A stretch of 64,000 bases of DNA from Microvelia longipes (taxonomy: Eukaryota > Arthropoda > Insecta > Hemiptera > Veliidae). Location of the stretch: positions 30,098,114 through 30,162,113 of the forward strand of contig JACMZG010001913.1 of the NCBI GenBank assembly GCA_018340805.1. Direction: 5' to 3'. Under the pieces are notes generated by a model. That model made no database searches and was not told the origin of the DNA. It was given only the letters and a program-made list of their open reading frames with translations. Every line of letters begins with the position of its first letter. Within the stretch, counting starts at the first letter, position 1. Shown in pieces: positions 22,055-34,255 of this stretch. Position numbers and translations under genes: made by a program.

Positions 22055-24880
22055 CTAAGTGCTTCAAATTTTATATCTAAGAGTCTATCTAGGAGATATC
22101 TAAGAGCAGACCTTATATGGTAGATGTTTTATGGTTCTTTGACTAGTTTGTACTCTCAGTTTAATACTATTAGTTATTTGAAATATAGTAGATCGTCAAC
22201 TTAAGTCGTTATCTTTATCAAACCGGTTAGCTACCATTGAACTTACATCTAGCAGGAGGAACTGTCATTAAGCATTAGAAGGGCGTTTTATGTATGTGTC
22301 CCATTATATGACTGATGTTATTTATTGCTATGCTTCTTCCTTTTTATTTCGCTCTAAAGAAGTAAAATAAGAAGATATGTATTCATCACAAAAATATAAT
22401 TTAAGCTTTGTAAGCTCTAAAATAAATTTATATTGAAAAATAGCTCATTAGAATTTATTTCAGCTGAGATTATGAAACTACTGTGTCGTAAGAGTGTTAA
22501 AGCAATATGAAGTAACTAAAAGCAACTTTATAACCACTTTGTCTAACTTTTTAGATCGATGTCTGCAAAATGGAGGTTTCCCTATAAGTTGGTAATTAAA
22601 TAAGTTACCACTAAACTTTCAACTTAAGGAGTTTTAGTAAAGTAAAACTTTCTCCCTTTAACATCCAAATTTAAAGTGACGTTCATACCTTTTATACTTT
22701 TCTTAATCTTGTAATAAAATACACATCAAGAGAAAACTTAAAATGACAAGTAACTTTATCATTTTGGAAAGCGGGTCGTGTTTGTCACAAAAAATGAAAG
22801 ACAATTTTTTAATTATATCAACTTGTTGCGGTCTCCTGTCGGATTGAAACTTCGCGTCTTACTAAACTTTTAAATTTTACCAAAATTGCTCAGTACATTT
22901 TCACCTTAGTGCTTTGTATTGCTGTAGTGTACCTTTAGAACTTCATTTTGGACAAGAATTTGCTAAAGAAAATGGTTGTTGAAGAAGAGTGGAACGTAAA
23001 AACAAACTAAGAAATTACTAACTCAATCGACCAGGGTTATTACCAACTTCCCCCGTTTTGTAGCATAATAGCGCGACGTCGTTGTTTTCTAGTGATAAAT
23101 GAGATATTCAATTGTTTTTCAAATATTTAATGTTGTCATACAAGGCTACCCTGCATATTAGTTTTAAAATTACTATATGCATGGCATATGGTAATAATAA
23201 TGATAATAATAATAATAATATGAACGCTTTATTTAGAAAAATACAAATTAAATTACAATTATTTAACAAGATAAAAAATATAGAATTTTTTTGGGATACT
23301 TAAGCTAGAAAAACAAATCAAAATATATAGGTAAAGCATATGCATTATATAAGTTATATACTTTATAAGTAATCTGAAAATTAATTGGTAAATCTGTAAA
23401 ACTATGCCAGCGAGGTATGTGGTTTGGGTTTCTTTCTATTCTGAAGAGTCCAAAACATCATTGCATACACTTTTAATCAAACAATTTTTTAAAATTATTT
23501 TTAAAAACTTAACATGACGCCATTTGATACGTTATTTTGGAATTAGTTTTTTCTCTTATTAGATTTGCTTTGGGGCTGACGAAAAAGTGGATGTTTGGCT
23601 TTTTGCTAATGCAATATCCCCTCCTTTTTTAGGAAATAAAAAAAGTAAAATAGTCTTGAAATTTTGTTTTTGTGCTATGTTTCAACTTTCTAGTATAAAG
23701 TTGTGGACTTCTGCTTGATACAGAAACATGTCCTCACACATTTGAGTCAGCATGTTGAAACCACTTAAAAAGTCCTCAAAATAACTATAAGTTCCTGTGA
23801 ACGTTTTAAATGAAGGTTTAGAAGTCTTTCGTGCAAATGGATTAACAAATAGCTTTATGTATCGCTTTTATTTTGAAGATCCTTGTTCAAGGTATATACT
23901 GTAGACATCTTATAAAGATTAGTGGAACGGTATACTAGTTTAACAAATTGCAGTGCATCAAAGGCTAGTTCATGTAAAACCTTTTGTTATATTGTCATAT
24001 CGCTGTCGCAGAAGTTTTACAACATCTCCCATGATGATTCTTGTCCTACATTCCTTTATCTTAAGGTATTACAGAAGCAGGACTTAGTAATTCCTAGATT
24101 TTAGGTCCCTGTAGGCTCTTATTTCAAGTTCAACAATCGCATACCTTGTAGTTAGTATTCATTTGTCGATAAGCCTTTATGATAAAGGTAATATTAATTA
24201 ACTAGGATATTCCTTTGTCTATTTACTCATCTTAGAATAACTTGCTCGTCAGTCTCCTTGGAACAAAACTAACTTATCCCCACAAGCTTTAACAATTGCT
24301 TAGATTTTACCCTAGAATCACTTACTTTAAAGGGAAACAATTCTCCTGTAGCATTCCTTTGCGGACAACTCGGAGAGAAATACATTAGTTTTTGTTTAAG
24401 CTCTATCTCATGATCCTCCTAGTTGACCTGCGCGGCAAATTGCCTTGTAACGGCTTATATAAATACATTTATTTATGCATTTGCATTGAACTAGTATCTT
24501 CCGACAACCGCGGTTAACGGACATAGATTTTTTCTTCCTAAGCTTAGTAAGGTTCGTAATTATTTTACTTTTTAAAACTTTAATAACTTTTTTTTTGAAG
24601 AACTTGTGGTTTTATAAAAGGTGCAGATTTTCATCTTGTTGTCAAGACAAATGTAACGTTTCGTAATGTAAAGAGTGTAAATTATAAAATATTTGTATAT
24701 GATGAAATTATAGAAATCTATTATCATTTTATACGACAGTAAAAGCGCCAATATTTTATTTATATAATAGAACTTGAGTAGTGTTCATATAAAATTACAT
24801 TTTATTTTATTGTTTTGTATAAATCTTTTTGTATTATTTAAAACTAAAGATTTTGTAACTTAAAACTACAATAACGCAGT
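22055..24880. other. Gene-free stretch with one LINE-like tail
   Basis: Read on the minus strand, 23240-23190 gives CTAAATAAAGCGTTCATATT followed by ATT repeats, as in 3' ends of several LINE clades. No coding remnant precedes it. The rest is AT-rich and unrecognised. Confidence 0.4.
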
Positions 24881-24886
24881 AAGCAA

Positions 24887-24906
24887 GTGGGGATAATCAT
24901 CCCCAC
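24887..24906. repeat. Perfect hairpin
   Basis: GTGGGGATAATCATCCCCAC: an 8-bp stem with a 4-base loop, just before a 5S-box repeat. Confidence 0.8.
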
Positions 24907-24919
24907 TAAATCACAACGA

Positions 24920-25455
24920 CCACTAAAATTATTTTTAGCTGTAGTTGTGCTATCCGGAAAATATTTTTTTTTATTACGTCATAAACCCGCAATAATATCG
25001 AAAATTTCAAAAAATTATAATACACGGAAAAATGTTGCGATTGGATTAAAATTCGGTACGCATGTAGTATAAGACTAACATATGTGATAAGTTCATCTCA
25101 TTATCAGCATTAGTTCACTAATGCTGTTTTTTAAAAATTGTATAACATCGGAAAAAAATTTAATTAGATGAAATTTGATGCAAGCGTATAACACTAAACG
25201 TAAATAAGCGTAATAGCGTAAATAACGTATAGCACTAACGTAATAAGTAAGTGCACTAAGTTTTATTTCAATACGACAAGTAAATCCATGATATTTTGGA
25301 TCATAAAAGTAAGTTAAGTAGCATCGAGCTTGGTCAGTGCCTGGGATGAAACGGATGTATTTACTATCGGAGGACGAGCGAAGCTATTCCAAAGTAGGGA
25401 GGACGAGCGTAGCGAATCCGATGTGATGAGGAAAAGTTTCGAGGTGCCCCATACA
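24920..25455 (+). mobile_element. 5S-box repeat, plus-strand copy
   Basis: The body runs from GTAGTTGTGCTATCCGGAAA to the 5S-like core at 25299-25345 (TTAAGTAGCATCGAGCTTGG; C box shortened). Then come both GGACGAGCGAAGC and GGACGAGCGTAGCGAATCCG blocks, and GAGGTGCCCCATACACAATG before TTTT. A local expansion of CGTAATA-like units lies at 25195-25245. Confidence 0.8.
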
Positions 25456-25459
25456 CAAT

Positions 25460-26530
25460 GTTTTGTCTATACACGTCAGTCATTAATAGAATAACTCAAA
25501 TGTTAATATTTGATATTTCGATTGAACACTTGATTACATTTGGTAAAACAATATAAAGCAGTATTTAATAAATAATTTTGGATTAGAGTCGACTAATTAT
25601 TAATACGAATCCAATCTACTCTGTAAGTAATTTCTAACTACACTTCAAATTAATACTCAATTAATTATTTCTTTAACAATATTTATGTCGTATTAATTTG
25701 CATAAAATAGAATTTAAAACCACTCATTAAATTTAAAAAAAAGGTGTAAAAACAAAATTTAATTAAAATCAACTTACATAATTAAAATCTGCTTACATTA
25801 AAATTACCTTTTTTGTAAGCAGATTTATTAATTACAAAGGACATAAATGATTGTATTTTAATTGTTTTAATAATGTTTAATATCTTTCTCTATTCTTTTT
25901 GTTGATTATTAACAATTGAACTTTAATTAAAAGATAAACACGCGACTGATAAAGCCCTTTATGGCCCCTTCATTTTTCTGTAAATACATTTTTTCAGAAT
26001 GGAAATAAAACTAATGGATATCTTTTAAACTAAAGATCACTAATCGTTTGTTTCTGTACTTCACAGTGAGTTTAATAGTAAAGTATAAAAAAATGTTTAT
26101 TTCGAGTTCGTGCTCTGAATTTGTGGGAAAACGCTTTTAAAAATAATAGGGGAAAGGAACGATTCATATATGGAGAATTAAACGAAATTTAAAGAAATCA
26201 CGTTTCTTTAAAGGGTAATACATTTTCTTATCAGAATTGTGATTAAGTAATACGAGCATGCTATTTGGCAGGAATAATTTTAGATTTCCATACCTTTCCA
26301 ATAATACTAGTGCCGCCTTAATATTAAGAATACGGAATTAAGGAAACTGAAGATATGATAGGGTTTCTAAAAATTATTCTTTTACAGAAAGGTAAAAGAA
26401 CATTGTGCCATGTTTGTCACAATCTTAAACAAAAGGGGCTAACATACTAAGTAGTTTTGCTATACAACCCCTTCGAGAACAAAAAAATGAAGGAAACTCC
26501 ATCACAAATACATGTCTAAAACAAACCAAA
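25460..26530. other. Gene-free stretch
   Basis: Very AT-rich; an inverted pair AATCTGCTTACATTA/TTTGTAAGCAGATT lies at 25785-25826. No gene is seen. Confidence 0.4.
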
Positions 26531-26534
26531 TTTG

Positions 26535-26612
26535 CTTGATACGAACTGCGAATGCCTGCAATCATTACATTGACTGTGCAGGTCCTAAATTTAGAGGCAA
26601 ACTTACCTCTTG
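26535..26612 (-). repeat. Copy of the interior of the MITE at 60312
   Basis: On the minus strand AGTTTGCCTCTAAATTTAGG and CGCAGTTCGTATCAAGCA match 60420-60487. No terminal repeats are present here. Confidence 0.6.
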
Positions 26613-26764
26613 ATGGTCTTTTATTGTTTTGATTATAGAGAAGGCTATAAACAGTATTTTTCTTAATTATGTTATTTTATTATATCTTTTTAACTGTATT
26701 ATTTTAATTGACTCAATAATCACCAAAGGTAATTAAAATCATGACAAACACGAAAATGTTATTA

Positions 26765-26830
26765 AGGTTCCGGTTTATGCTTTATATCTTGAGCTGTTAC
26801 TTTTTTATCAAGCGCTACTAGTAGTTAATT
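26765..26830 (+). repeat. Dispersed repeat fragment
   Basis: AAGGTTCCGGTTTATGCTTT and the next 45 bp correspond to 43649-43715. The family is unknown. Confidence 0.5.
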
Positions 26831-26882
26831 TTATTTTTTACAGGAAATGCGCATAATTATCCGGTTGGTTTTACAATACAGT

Positions 26883-26939
26883 GCACACACAAACACACAC
26901 ACAGATATATATATTATATATTATATATATATTATATAT

Positions 26940-26972
<33 letters not shown>

Positions 26973-26990
26973 TTTATATTTATATATTGT
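26883..26990. repeat. Compound (AC)n/(TA)n microsatellite
   Basis: A short CA run is followed by interrupted TA repeats. Confidence 0.9.
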
Positions 26991-26999
26991 ATGTATAAA

Positions 27000-28365
27000 T
27001 AACAGTACACATCATTGTTTGAACTAGTTAAAAGCTCAGTTAGTGTTTATCTTTAAAGGTTTTAGTGCATTTCCTTTGAAACATTTCCTTTGTTGCCTAA
27101 AATTAAAAAGGTCACTGCGACTTTGATGATACCCGTGACTCAGCTCTTCTATCTTTTTAAATAATACACTACTTATTTATTAGACATAGTTTTTATTTAT
27201 AAAACAATTTTAAAGCCTTTTAGCCGAAAGCGGCAAAGAGGTAAAAGCACTAAAAGGAATCATAAGTCGATAGTGATAAGTGCTTAATTGCTGAGGCGTA
27301 ATTTATCAATTTTGTTAAAACCTAGGTATATTTATAACTGAGAGGATTAGGGAGAGTTTAAACTTAAGGGGTAGGATTACTGTTACATTTTATTTTTAGG
27401 GTTCGCTTACGTGATTTTATTTTTACGTTTGTCATAAATACTTTGAACATTCTATTTCTACTTATTTAATATTGAGGAAATACTTTTTATATTCCTTTTT
27501 GCTATAAGATAGAGATGTGGTGTTTGAGAAAGTTAGAAAATATAGAAGTGACCGATAAAATCGAAGAGTTATAAAAGTAACTGACGAAGAAGTATTGGCT
27601 AGGCTAGGGATACGCGAACTTTTAGAGACCCGTGGACCCTCATTGTAGATAAATAAGGATAACAAAAAAACCCTTTTTTGTTATCCTCCTCCCAACTAAT
27701 AAATTAAATCAATTTTACTTACCACTGATCTTTATGTTTATAAAGTTAGACTTGCGATGCAGCTCTATAATTTGCTACTCGATAGAGCATGAAACACAGT
27801 AATATTGTTTTTAAGTTGGTTAGTTATTTCATCAACCTTAATCAGATTCAATAGTTTATAAACAAAGCTATAATAAACTGGAATGATTTACAACAAACTC
27901 TTATAGTTTGTATACTTTTTATAAAACGCCATCGCTTTTAAGTTAATTACTTTTATAACCTTTATATTGTCTGATTTTATGGTAGGTGTGGGTGTGTGTG
28001 TGTGTATGTTCGTAAACTAATCTTCATTTGGAATTCAGGCCTTCTTTTATATTAATGCACAATAAAATGCTTCCGTCATCCAAAACACCGCGCCAGAATG
28101 ATTTTGTACTTATGAACTTATGTAGTGTAAATAATTGATAAAAATAATTGTTCTTACCAACATTCGAACTCAAGTATTCGACTCCGAACCACAGAATATG
28201 TTGTTTACTGGCCGTATTTTAGGTTTTCCAGTAGTTGAAAACAGTTTTCCTCCTGTACCCCCAAAAAATTGAAAACGTCATTCTACCCGAAATATATTTT
28301 AAATTGACCGTAGTTTTGGTGTTTGCTGTTTGGTCTCTTGACTGAATGGCTGTCATTTAAGTTTT
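27000..28365. other. Gene-free stretch
   Basis: A 17-bp match to the 18923 SINE interior (GGACCCTCATTGTAGAT) occurs at 27636-27652, and a TG run at 27985-28010. No gene. Confidence 0.4.
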
Positions 28366-28367
28366 CA

Positions 28368-28447
28368 TTTATATATATATATATATAATATATTTATATA
28401 TATATATATATATATTATATATATTATATATATATATATATATATTA
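28368..28447. repeat. (TA)n microsatellite
   Basis: An interrupted TA array. Confidence 0.9.
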
Positions 28448-28989
28448 CACAATACAGACGTAACGTTTTGAGTATAGTTCTTCCACAGCCACAGACGAGG
28501 ATAGACTGATTGGTAAGGAAGAGTTTAGGATGTACCGGAAACGGATTAAAAGGGCTATTAAGAAGGGTAAGGTTGGGCCAATGGGAAGGAGGTATATTAT
28601 ATGGTAAAGTACCAGACATATACCAGGAACAGTCTTGCGCGAAAACACTCTATTAGATCATACATTTTATTGAATCCATCATTCATTAATCAAACATTCA
28701 AAATAAAGACATAAAAGGTAAAATATCAAAATAAAAATAAATTTAAGACAAATCGGAATAAAATAAAATAATTAGAAATGGAAGTTAATAATACAAAAAA
28801 GTGAAAGAAGGAGTGAGGTAAAAAGAAATGACTACACAAAAGAAATAAGAATACCAAAAAAACGAATGCATTATAACAAACATGAAAAAAATAAACGTTG
28901 AAATGTATGAAATAATAAAATTAAATAAATGGTGAGAATGTAGTAAGTAAAATAAGGAATTTTAAAATAAAAATAAAAATTCATATGCA

Positions 28990-29110
28990 TTTAACTAAAA
29001 TTTACAAAGGCTGCAGTCTTTTAATAATATGATTTTATTAAATATCAAAACAACGTTTTACTGAGCGAAGCTCAGCATCCTTAGGTGATTGAATCAATCG
29101 CACAAAACAA
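28990..29110 (-). repeat. Penelope-like end, decayed copy
   Basis: It matches 29342-29450 in order (GGCTGCAGTCTTTTAATAAT, then ACTGAGCGAAGCTCAGCATC). The core is damaged (TTTTA for TTTC, CCTTAG for CATCAG). Confidence 0.6.
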
Positions 29111-29137
29111 AAATAAATCGAATTCAAAATAGTAACA

Positions 29138-29304
29138 CTGTCAGTAAACAAAAATAGGTTAGGGAGGCTGGGACCAACTAGCAACTGAAGAGTGATTTGT
29201 ATTTGCATGGATCCAATTGATTTGCAAATACAAATCACCCTTCAGTTGCAAGTTGGTCCCAGCTTGCAACTGACTTGTAAACCTGTATTTGTTTACTGAC
29301 AGTT
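29138..29304. repeat. Palindrome, about 165 bp
   Basis: The arms share ACTGTCAGTAAACAAA, GGGACCAACT and GATTTGTATTTGCA with their complements, around the centre TGGATCCAATTGA near 29208-29220. The right arm holds a short extra block (TTGCAACTGACTTGTAAACC). Confidence 0.8.
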
Positions 29305-29330
29305 TTTATTGCTTTTTTTCAATTGCGTGA

Positions 29331-29690
29331 TATTTTGTACAGTATATATGATTAAAATTTACGAAGACTGTAGTCCTATAATAATATGATTTTATTAAAT
29401 AATTAACACAGCGTTTCACTGAGCGAAGCTCAGCATCATCAGGTGATTAAATTAATTGCACAAAATAAGAATAAATCGACTTCAAAATAGTGAAGTCGTG
29501 AATAGTGTGTGTTATTTTGAAGTCGATTTATTCTTATTTTGTGCAATTGATTCAATCACCTGATGATGCTGAGCTTCGCTCAGTGAAACGCTGTGTTAAT
29601 TATTTAATAAAATCATATTATTATAGGACTGCAGTCTTAAATGCAGTCTGCAGTCTTCGTAAATTTTAATCATATATACTGTACAAAATA
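29331..29690. repeat. Palindrome of two Penelope-like ends, head to head
   Basis: Arms at 29331-29489 and 29513-29690 are near-identical inverted copies beginning TATTTTGTACAGTATATATG. Each arm holds CTGATGA, TG, the hairpin CTGAGCTTCGCTCAG, T and GAAACGC (plus strand at 29560-29588, minus strand at 29442-29414). The right arm has an added partial repeat of CTGCAGTCTT. No coding sequence lies between. Confidence 0.9.
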
Positions 29691-29694
29691 CCAG

Positions 29695-31170
29695 TCCAAG
29701 AAATTTACTTTATATAAGAAAAATAAAAATGCAAAATCATTAATGTATAAAGGATATACAAATTAGAGTATGAATAAAAATAAATCAATATATTAAAACA
29801 AAAATAAATAAATAATATTAAAATGAAAATATAAGATAGATACTACTGTTTGTTGTACTGAGGCGGGACTTGAGGACAAGCTGATGGGCAATTTTCCAGG
29901 AGGATGGGTGGTTTGATGTGGACTTAAGTCTCTTAAAGTTAGTCCGCAGAATTTGATGGCTTTATGCTCATGATAGGAATGTCCCAGGAATGTTTGAGCT
30001 GATTATAGGAAGGTTGGGGTCGAAGACTGAATTTATGTATACTTCTAAAGGATGAGTGTTAGGGAGAGAAGAGGGTTCTGACGAGGAAGAGGTTTAAATT
30101 TAGTTGAGAAAGGGTGGATTTGGTTAAGGACTTATGAAACTGATTTTGGTTATGCTCCAAGGTTAGACTCCCGCCATGACGCCTATCCTATTAGTGAATT
30201 TTTTCCAAAGGAAATTCGCTTAAGTTGATTACCAAACGTTGGTAATACCCAAATGAAAAGGTAACCCACGTTATTTGTCTTGATGAAAATTCAAAAACTG
30301 TTTGTTTTTCATCAAATGAAAATTGGTTTCCCTTACATTATTAACCTTTAACAAGGGATTTCCGTGTTCTTAGTGTCTGAAAGCAACTTTTTACGACTCA
30401 ATGAAAATATACGAAAAAGAAAATTTAAGATGATAAAGAAAATTCGATTTTCGTATGAAGAAAATGTTTCAAACCTCCCTCCTAGGTCTTAAGCTTGTAG
30501 TTTGCTTCAGACTTCAAATTGTTTTATTACGGATTCTCTTATTTTTTACATTTAGGATAAAATAAAATTTTATATCATATATTCTTTTAAAAGTTTGTTT
30601 GTTGTTAGATGACTTGGTTTGGATTACATTTTTAATAATAAAAAAATAATTTATGAAACCTATATTTTTTCTTTTGTACTAAAACGTTTTTAATCGTTAA
30701 AAGTCTTATTATGAACATTCAATAGCTATGGTAAAATATATATTTCGTTTTAAGAAATCCCACAAAATCAGACTCTATGATCGATAATATCTAATTGCAT
30801 AGTTGTGTCTGAAGTATTGTATCAATACCTTTTTCCAGGATGTTTTTCATAATAAATCTTTTTATTTTTATGGGAAAAGAAAAATAATGATTTGGTATCC
30901 TAGGAAGGCTCTTCAATGGCTATATATTAACCACAAAATCCTACCTGATATCCTGCTTCCTATTTTTTGCTTGTGTTACGTATTTTTAAGAGAAATAACT
31001 TCAGTAAGAATAAAAAATCGAACCATTGAGCTACCCAATGGAGTTTTTGTACTTTCTACTTTCATTCGGAAGGAGAGTGCTGTGGACTGAGCGGAGGAGG
31101 ACTGTGCTATTAATTGTATAGAATTAAAAATTTCTTACTTCAATTGCTTGAGCACATAAAATATTAGTAC
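29695..31170. other. Gene-free stretch
   Basis: 29850-30170 is less AT-rich than its surroundings and may be old coding sequence of a mobile element, but no frame or motif could be assigned. The frame at 30803-31090 has no recognisable domain. Confidence 0.4.
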
Positions 31171-31175
31171 TTTTA

Positions 31176-31933
31176 CACAGGTATCATAAAATATTGTGAA
31201 TTTTCTGTTTTTTCAAAAAATATTTATTCATACATAAATACCTATATTGTCCCCATCAAAGTAATCCCCATGAGATATTATACACTTGTGCCAACGGTTT
31301 TCCAATCTTCGAAGCACTTCAAAAAATCATTTATTTTATCTTGTTCAGCTCCTCCGTCGATGCCGTCTTTACCTTGTCAAGCGTAACGTAACGTCGTTCT
31401 TTCATGAGCCTCTTCAGTTTAGGGAACAAGAAAAAGTCCCAGGGCCATATTTGGGAAATACGGTGGCTACAGCACTATTAGTGTGTTGTTTTTGGCCAAA
31501 AAGTCGCGCACACGCAACGATTTGTGAGCAGGGACATTATCGTGGTGCAAGAGCTAATTCTTGTGCTTCCAAAAAAATCCGGACATTTCTGGCGGATTGC
31601 TTCGGGAAGAAAACTGTCAGCAAAACTTTCACATTCGAGCGAAATTAGCACGCTTTTTTAAATCTTGGTTCGTGCGCACTTATTTTTGTTTTTTACACAA
31701 AATTTGATACAGTTCTTTGATCCATTTTTTGAATTGGTAAAAATCGAAGACGATCCAAAAAACGTGCAAGCAAAGCAGCTGTCACCAATTAGGTGAACAG
31801 TCAAAATGGCCGAGCTTGTCGGCATAAGTACCAACTAAAGCCACAAAAGGATCGAAATTCGAATATACGTAACCCGCAAAAATTCAAAATTCGCGATCCT
31901 TTTTAAACAATTTACACACCTTTGTTCACCTTG
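31176..31933 (-). pseudogene. mariner transposon, internally deleted, transposase remnant
   Basis: The element is 758 bp, bounded by TA on both sides (31174-31175 and 31934-31935), with inverted ends reading CACAGGT and CAAGGTGAAC. Autonomous mariners are near 1.3 kb, so about 500 bp is missing. On the minus strand the reading opens MDQRTVSNFV, like a mariner helix-turn-helix start. After the deletion come HDNVPAHKSLRVRDFLAKNN with the second catalytic Asp and WDFFLFPKLKRLMKE with the third (DD34D type). LKCFEDWK lies near the end. Stops and at least two frame changes make it non-functional. Mariner moves by cut and paste into TA. Plus-strand frames here are shadows. Confidence 0.85.
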
Positions 31934-32069
31934 TATATGACCGGATAATTTTAAGTAATCACTTCTAAACTTGATTGGCGTTCTTACGTTTTATATGAAG
32001 TGTTTGTTCTATCTGTTCAATCATTTTAGCTGAATCCACCTTCATCTAATACACAATCTTGAGGGCGAT

Positions 32070-32164
32070 TTATTGATAATTGTAGCTACTTAAGGTAGTT
32101 ATCTTTACCAGAAATTATTTATAGTACATTGATAATTGTACTACTTAAGATAGTTATCTATTCT

Positions 32165-32221
<57 letters not shown>

Positions 32222-32490
32222 ATATATTACATTGATAATTATGGCTACTTAAGAAAGTTATCTCTACAAGAAATTAACTATAGTACATTGATATTTGTAG
32301 CAACTCTTAAAATAGCTATATATACTAGACATTATCTATAGTACATTGATAATTGTAGCTACTTAAGATAGTTATTAACACTAGAAGTTATCTATAGTTT
32401 ATTGATAATTTTAGCTACTCTTAAAATAGCTATATATACTAGAAATTATCAATAGTGCATTGATGATTGTAGCTACTTAAGATATTAGAT
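32070..32490. repeat. Tandem repeat of about 58 bp with TA insertion
   Basis: Units contain CATTGATAATTGTAGCTACT and TAGTTATCT...AGAAATTATC. At least six units are recognisable. Units with CTTAAGATAG and units with CTCTTAAAATAG alternate in the right half. A TA array (32163-32227) interrupts the second unit. Confidence 0.9.
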
Positions 32491-32940
32491 ATTATTGTTA
32501 TCGAGATATGTGTTTGCCTGCCCAATTGCCATCCTCCATGGCCTCGCGGATGCTACAAATGCACTGGGTGTGACTAAATTTATGATTCTAAATTAAGTAA
32601 TAACCATCCAAAACAGATCAATAATCAATATGGATCATTTTGCAATTTAGCCCGCCTGTAGTTATATATAAGAGTAAAAATTACATCTTATTATCATCGT
32701 TATGTATTATACTTTTTGTTTTAAAATCCCCTCATAAACAAAAGCTTATAGTCAGCTTGTAGTTGCTTGTATTTTCAGATTTCAATTTGTTTCAAAATGA
32801 ATTCTACTAATGAAAACCCTGAAAAGGTTATTCAAAAAATTGTTAAAAACTAAATACTAATTTAAATGAGATAAAATTGGGCCCGCCCGATTGAATCCTT
32901 TTAGTGAATATCCTTTGTAAATAGATCTTTTCAAACCTTG

Positions 32941-33060
32941 TATAGAATAGAATAGAATAGAAATTTATTTATAACCATTAAGAGTAATTTACAATAGGTT
33001 TAGTCAATAGAAATTATATACAAGAATATATGTGTGTATGCATATGTGTGTATGTATATG
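32941..33060 (-). repeat. Possible LINE 3' end
   Basis: On the minus strand ATAAATTTCTATTCTATTCT resembles short-repeat tails of insect LINEs. No coding part is attached. Confidence 0.3.
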
Positions 33061-33249
33061 TATTTTAAGGTATTACATGTATATAACCATCAGATATAGT
33101 AGTTTTAAATATTATTATTATCTTATTCTATTTAAATTTTTATTACTTTTTTCATTTATCCATAATTTTTATTGTAATTTAAAATTCTTGCCTGGATTAT
33201 ATTAGTTCATATAATATTGTACTTGACTTTTACTAAATAGATATTAAAC

Positions 33250-34254
33250 AGTTATGTATATCTGACGTTAACGAAGACGATTGTTGTTTAGAGGTGAGTT
33301 CGTTTGCAGATGACAGCAACATAGCACTAGAGGATAATAATGAGCAGTATCTTCATGAGCAGGGTTCAGCTGTACCTGAAAAATATAAACACATGGTTTT
33401 GTGATAATAATTTTAAGATGAACGTGGAAAAAACACAAACATTATTATTAAGCTTAAAAGTTAACAAAAAACAAAATGATATTTAATTTTTAGGGCTTAC
33501 CTTAGAAAAATTAACTTGGAGACCTCAGGTAGACAAACTTACCTCAAAAATATCCTCCTTCGTCTACTTGTTTAGAAAACTTAAGTAGAGGGTACCCATT
33601 GAAACCATGATCACTGCTTATAAATATCTTGTACAGACTCAAATTAACTATGGTATTCTCTTATGGGGCCTAATACCACAGACATTCTGTTGGTTCAAAA
33701 AAATATTATTATGATCATATCTGGAGTAAGCATGATGATCACTGTGAGGAATACTTTAAAAAAGTTAAAATAATGACAGTCACAAATTTATTTATATACA
33801 GCTTATTAAATTATATAAAAACTAATGTAAATATATTTAATAAAAATAATCATACTCACAATTATAATACGAAAAATAAAAACATATTGATGATCCCTCC
33901 CCATAGGTTATCTAAGTCAGAAGTGGGACATAATATTAAGGCATTCAACTTTTTAATTATTTAGATGAAAATATAAAGAATCTACCAGAAAAACAATTTA
34001 AAAAATATATTAAAACTTACTTTGAAGAAAACTCTTATTATTCACTAAGTGAGGATTTTTACAAAAAACTCAAAACAAATGAGAAAGAGGCTTAATTTAT
34101 ACATTGACGATTACTATAGCTTGATTAGCTCTTAGAATATTTAGAATACTTGTTATATTAAATTACTATATTTAAGATATTGATAATTTTCTAATGTTTT
34201 ATCTGTATAAAATTTAATGAAAAATAAATATCTATTATTATTATTATTATTATA
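33250..34254 (+). pseudogene. LINE (jockey/I-like) reverse transcriptase, 3' half
   Basis: The segment begins within the palm domain. FADDSNIAL at 33303 is the active-site box (usually Y/FADD). It is followed after a frame change by WFCDNNFKMNVEKTQ, then LGLTLEKLTWRPQVDKL and INYGILLWG, all in the order known for jockey-type reverse transcriptases. The C-terminal region continues to 33964 with HNYNTKNKN and PPHRLSKSEVG. It ends in AATAAATATCTATTATTATT..., an ATT-type tail expected for these elements. At least four frame changes or stops are present. The 5' part is missing, as usual after incomplete reverse transcription. Confidence 0.85.
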
Positions 34255-34255
34255 G

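Noticed and set aside
28462..28607. Plus-strand open stretch with DEDRLIGKEEFRMYRKRIKR
   Set aside because: Charged and without stops for about 48 codons, possibly old coding sequence, but no family was recognised, and no start or splice context supports it.
30803..31090. 95-codon plus-strand frame
   Set aside because: No domain, composition like the AT-rich background, no supporting context.
31286..31648. 120-codon plus-strand frame
   Set aside because: Antisense shadow of the mariner transposase remnant, which reads sensibly on the minus strand.
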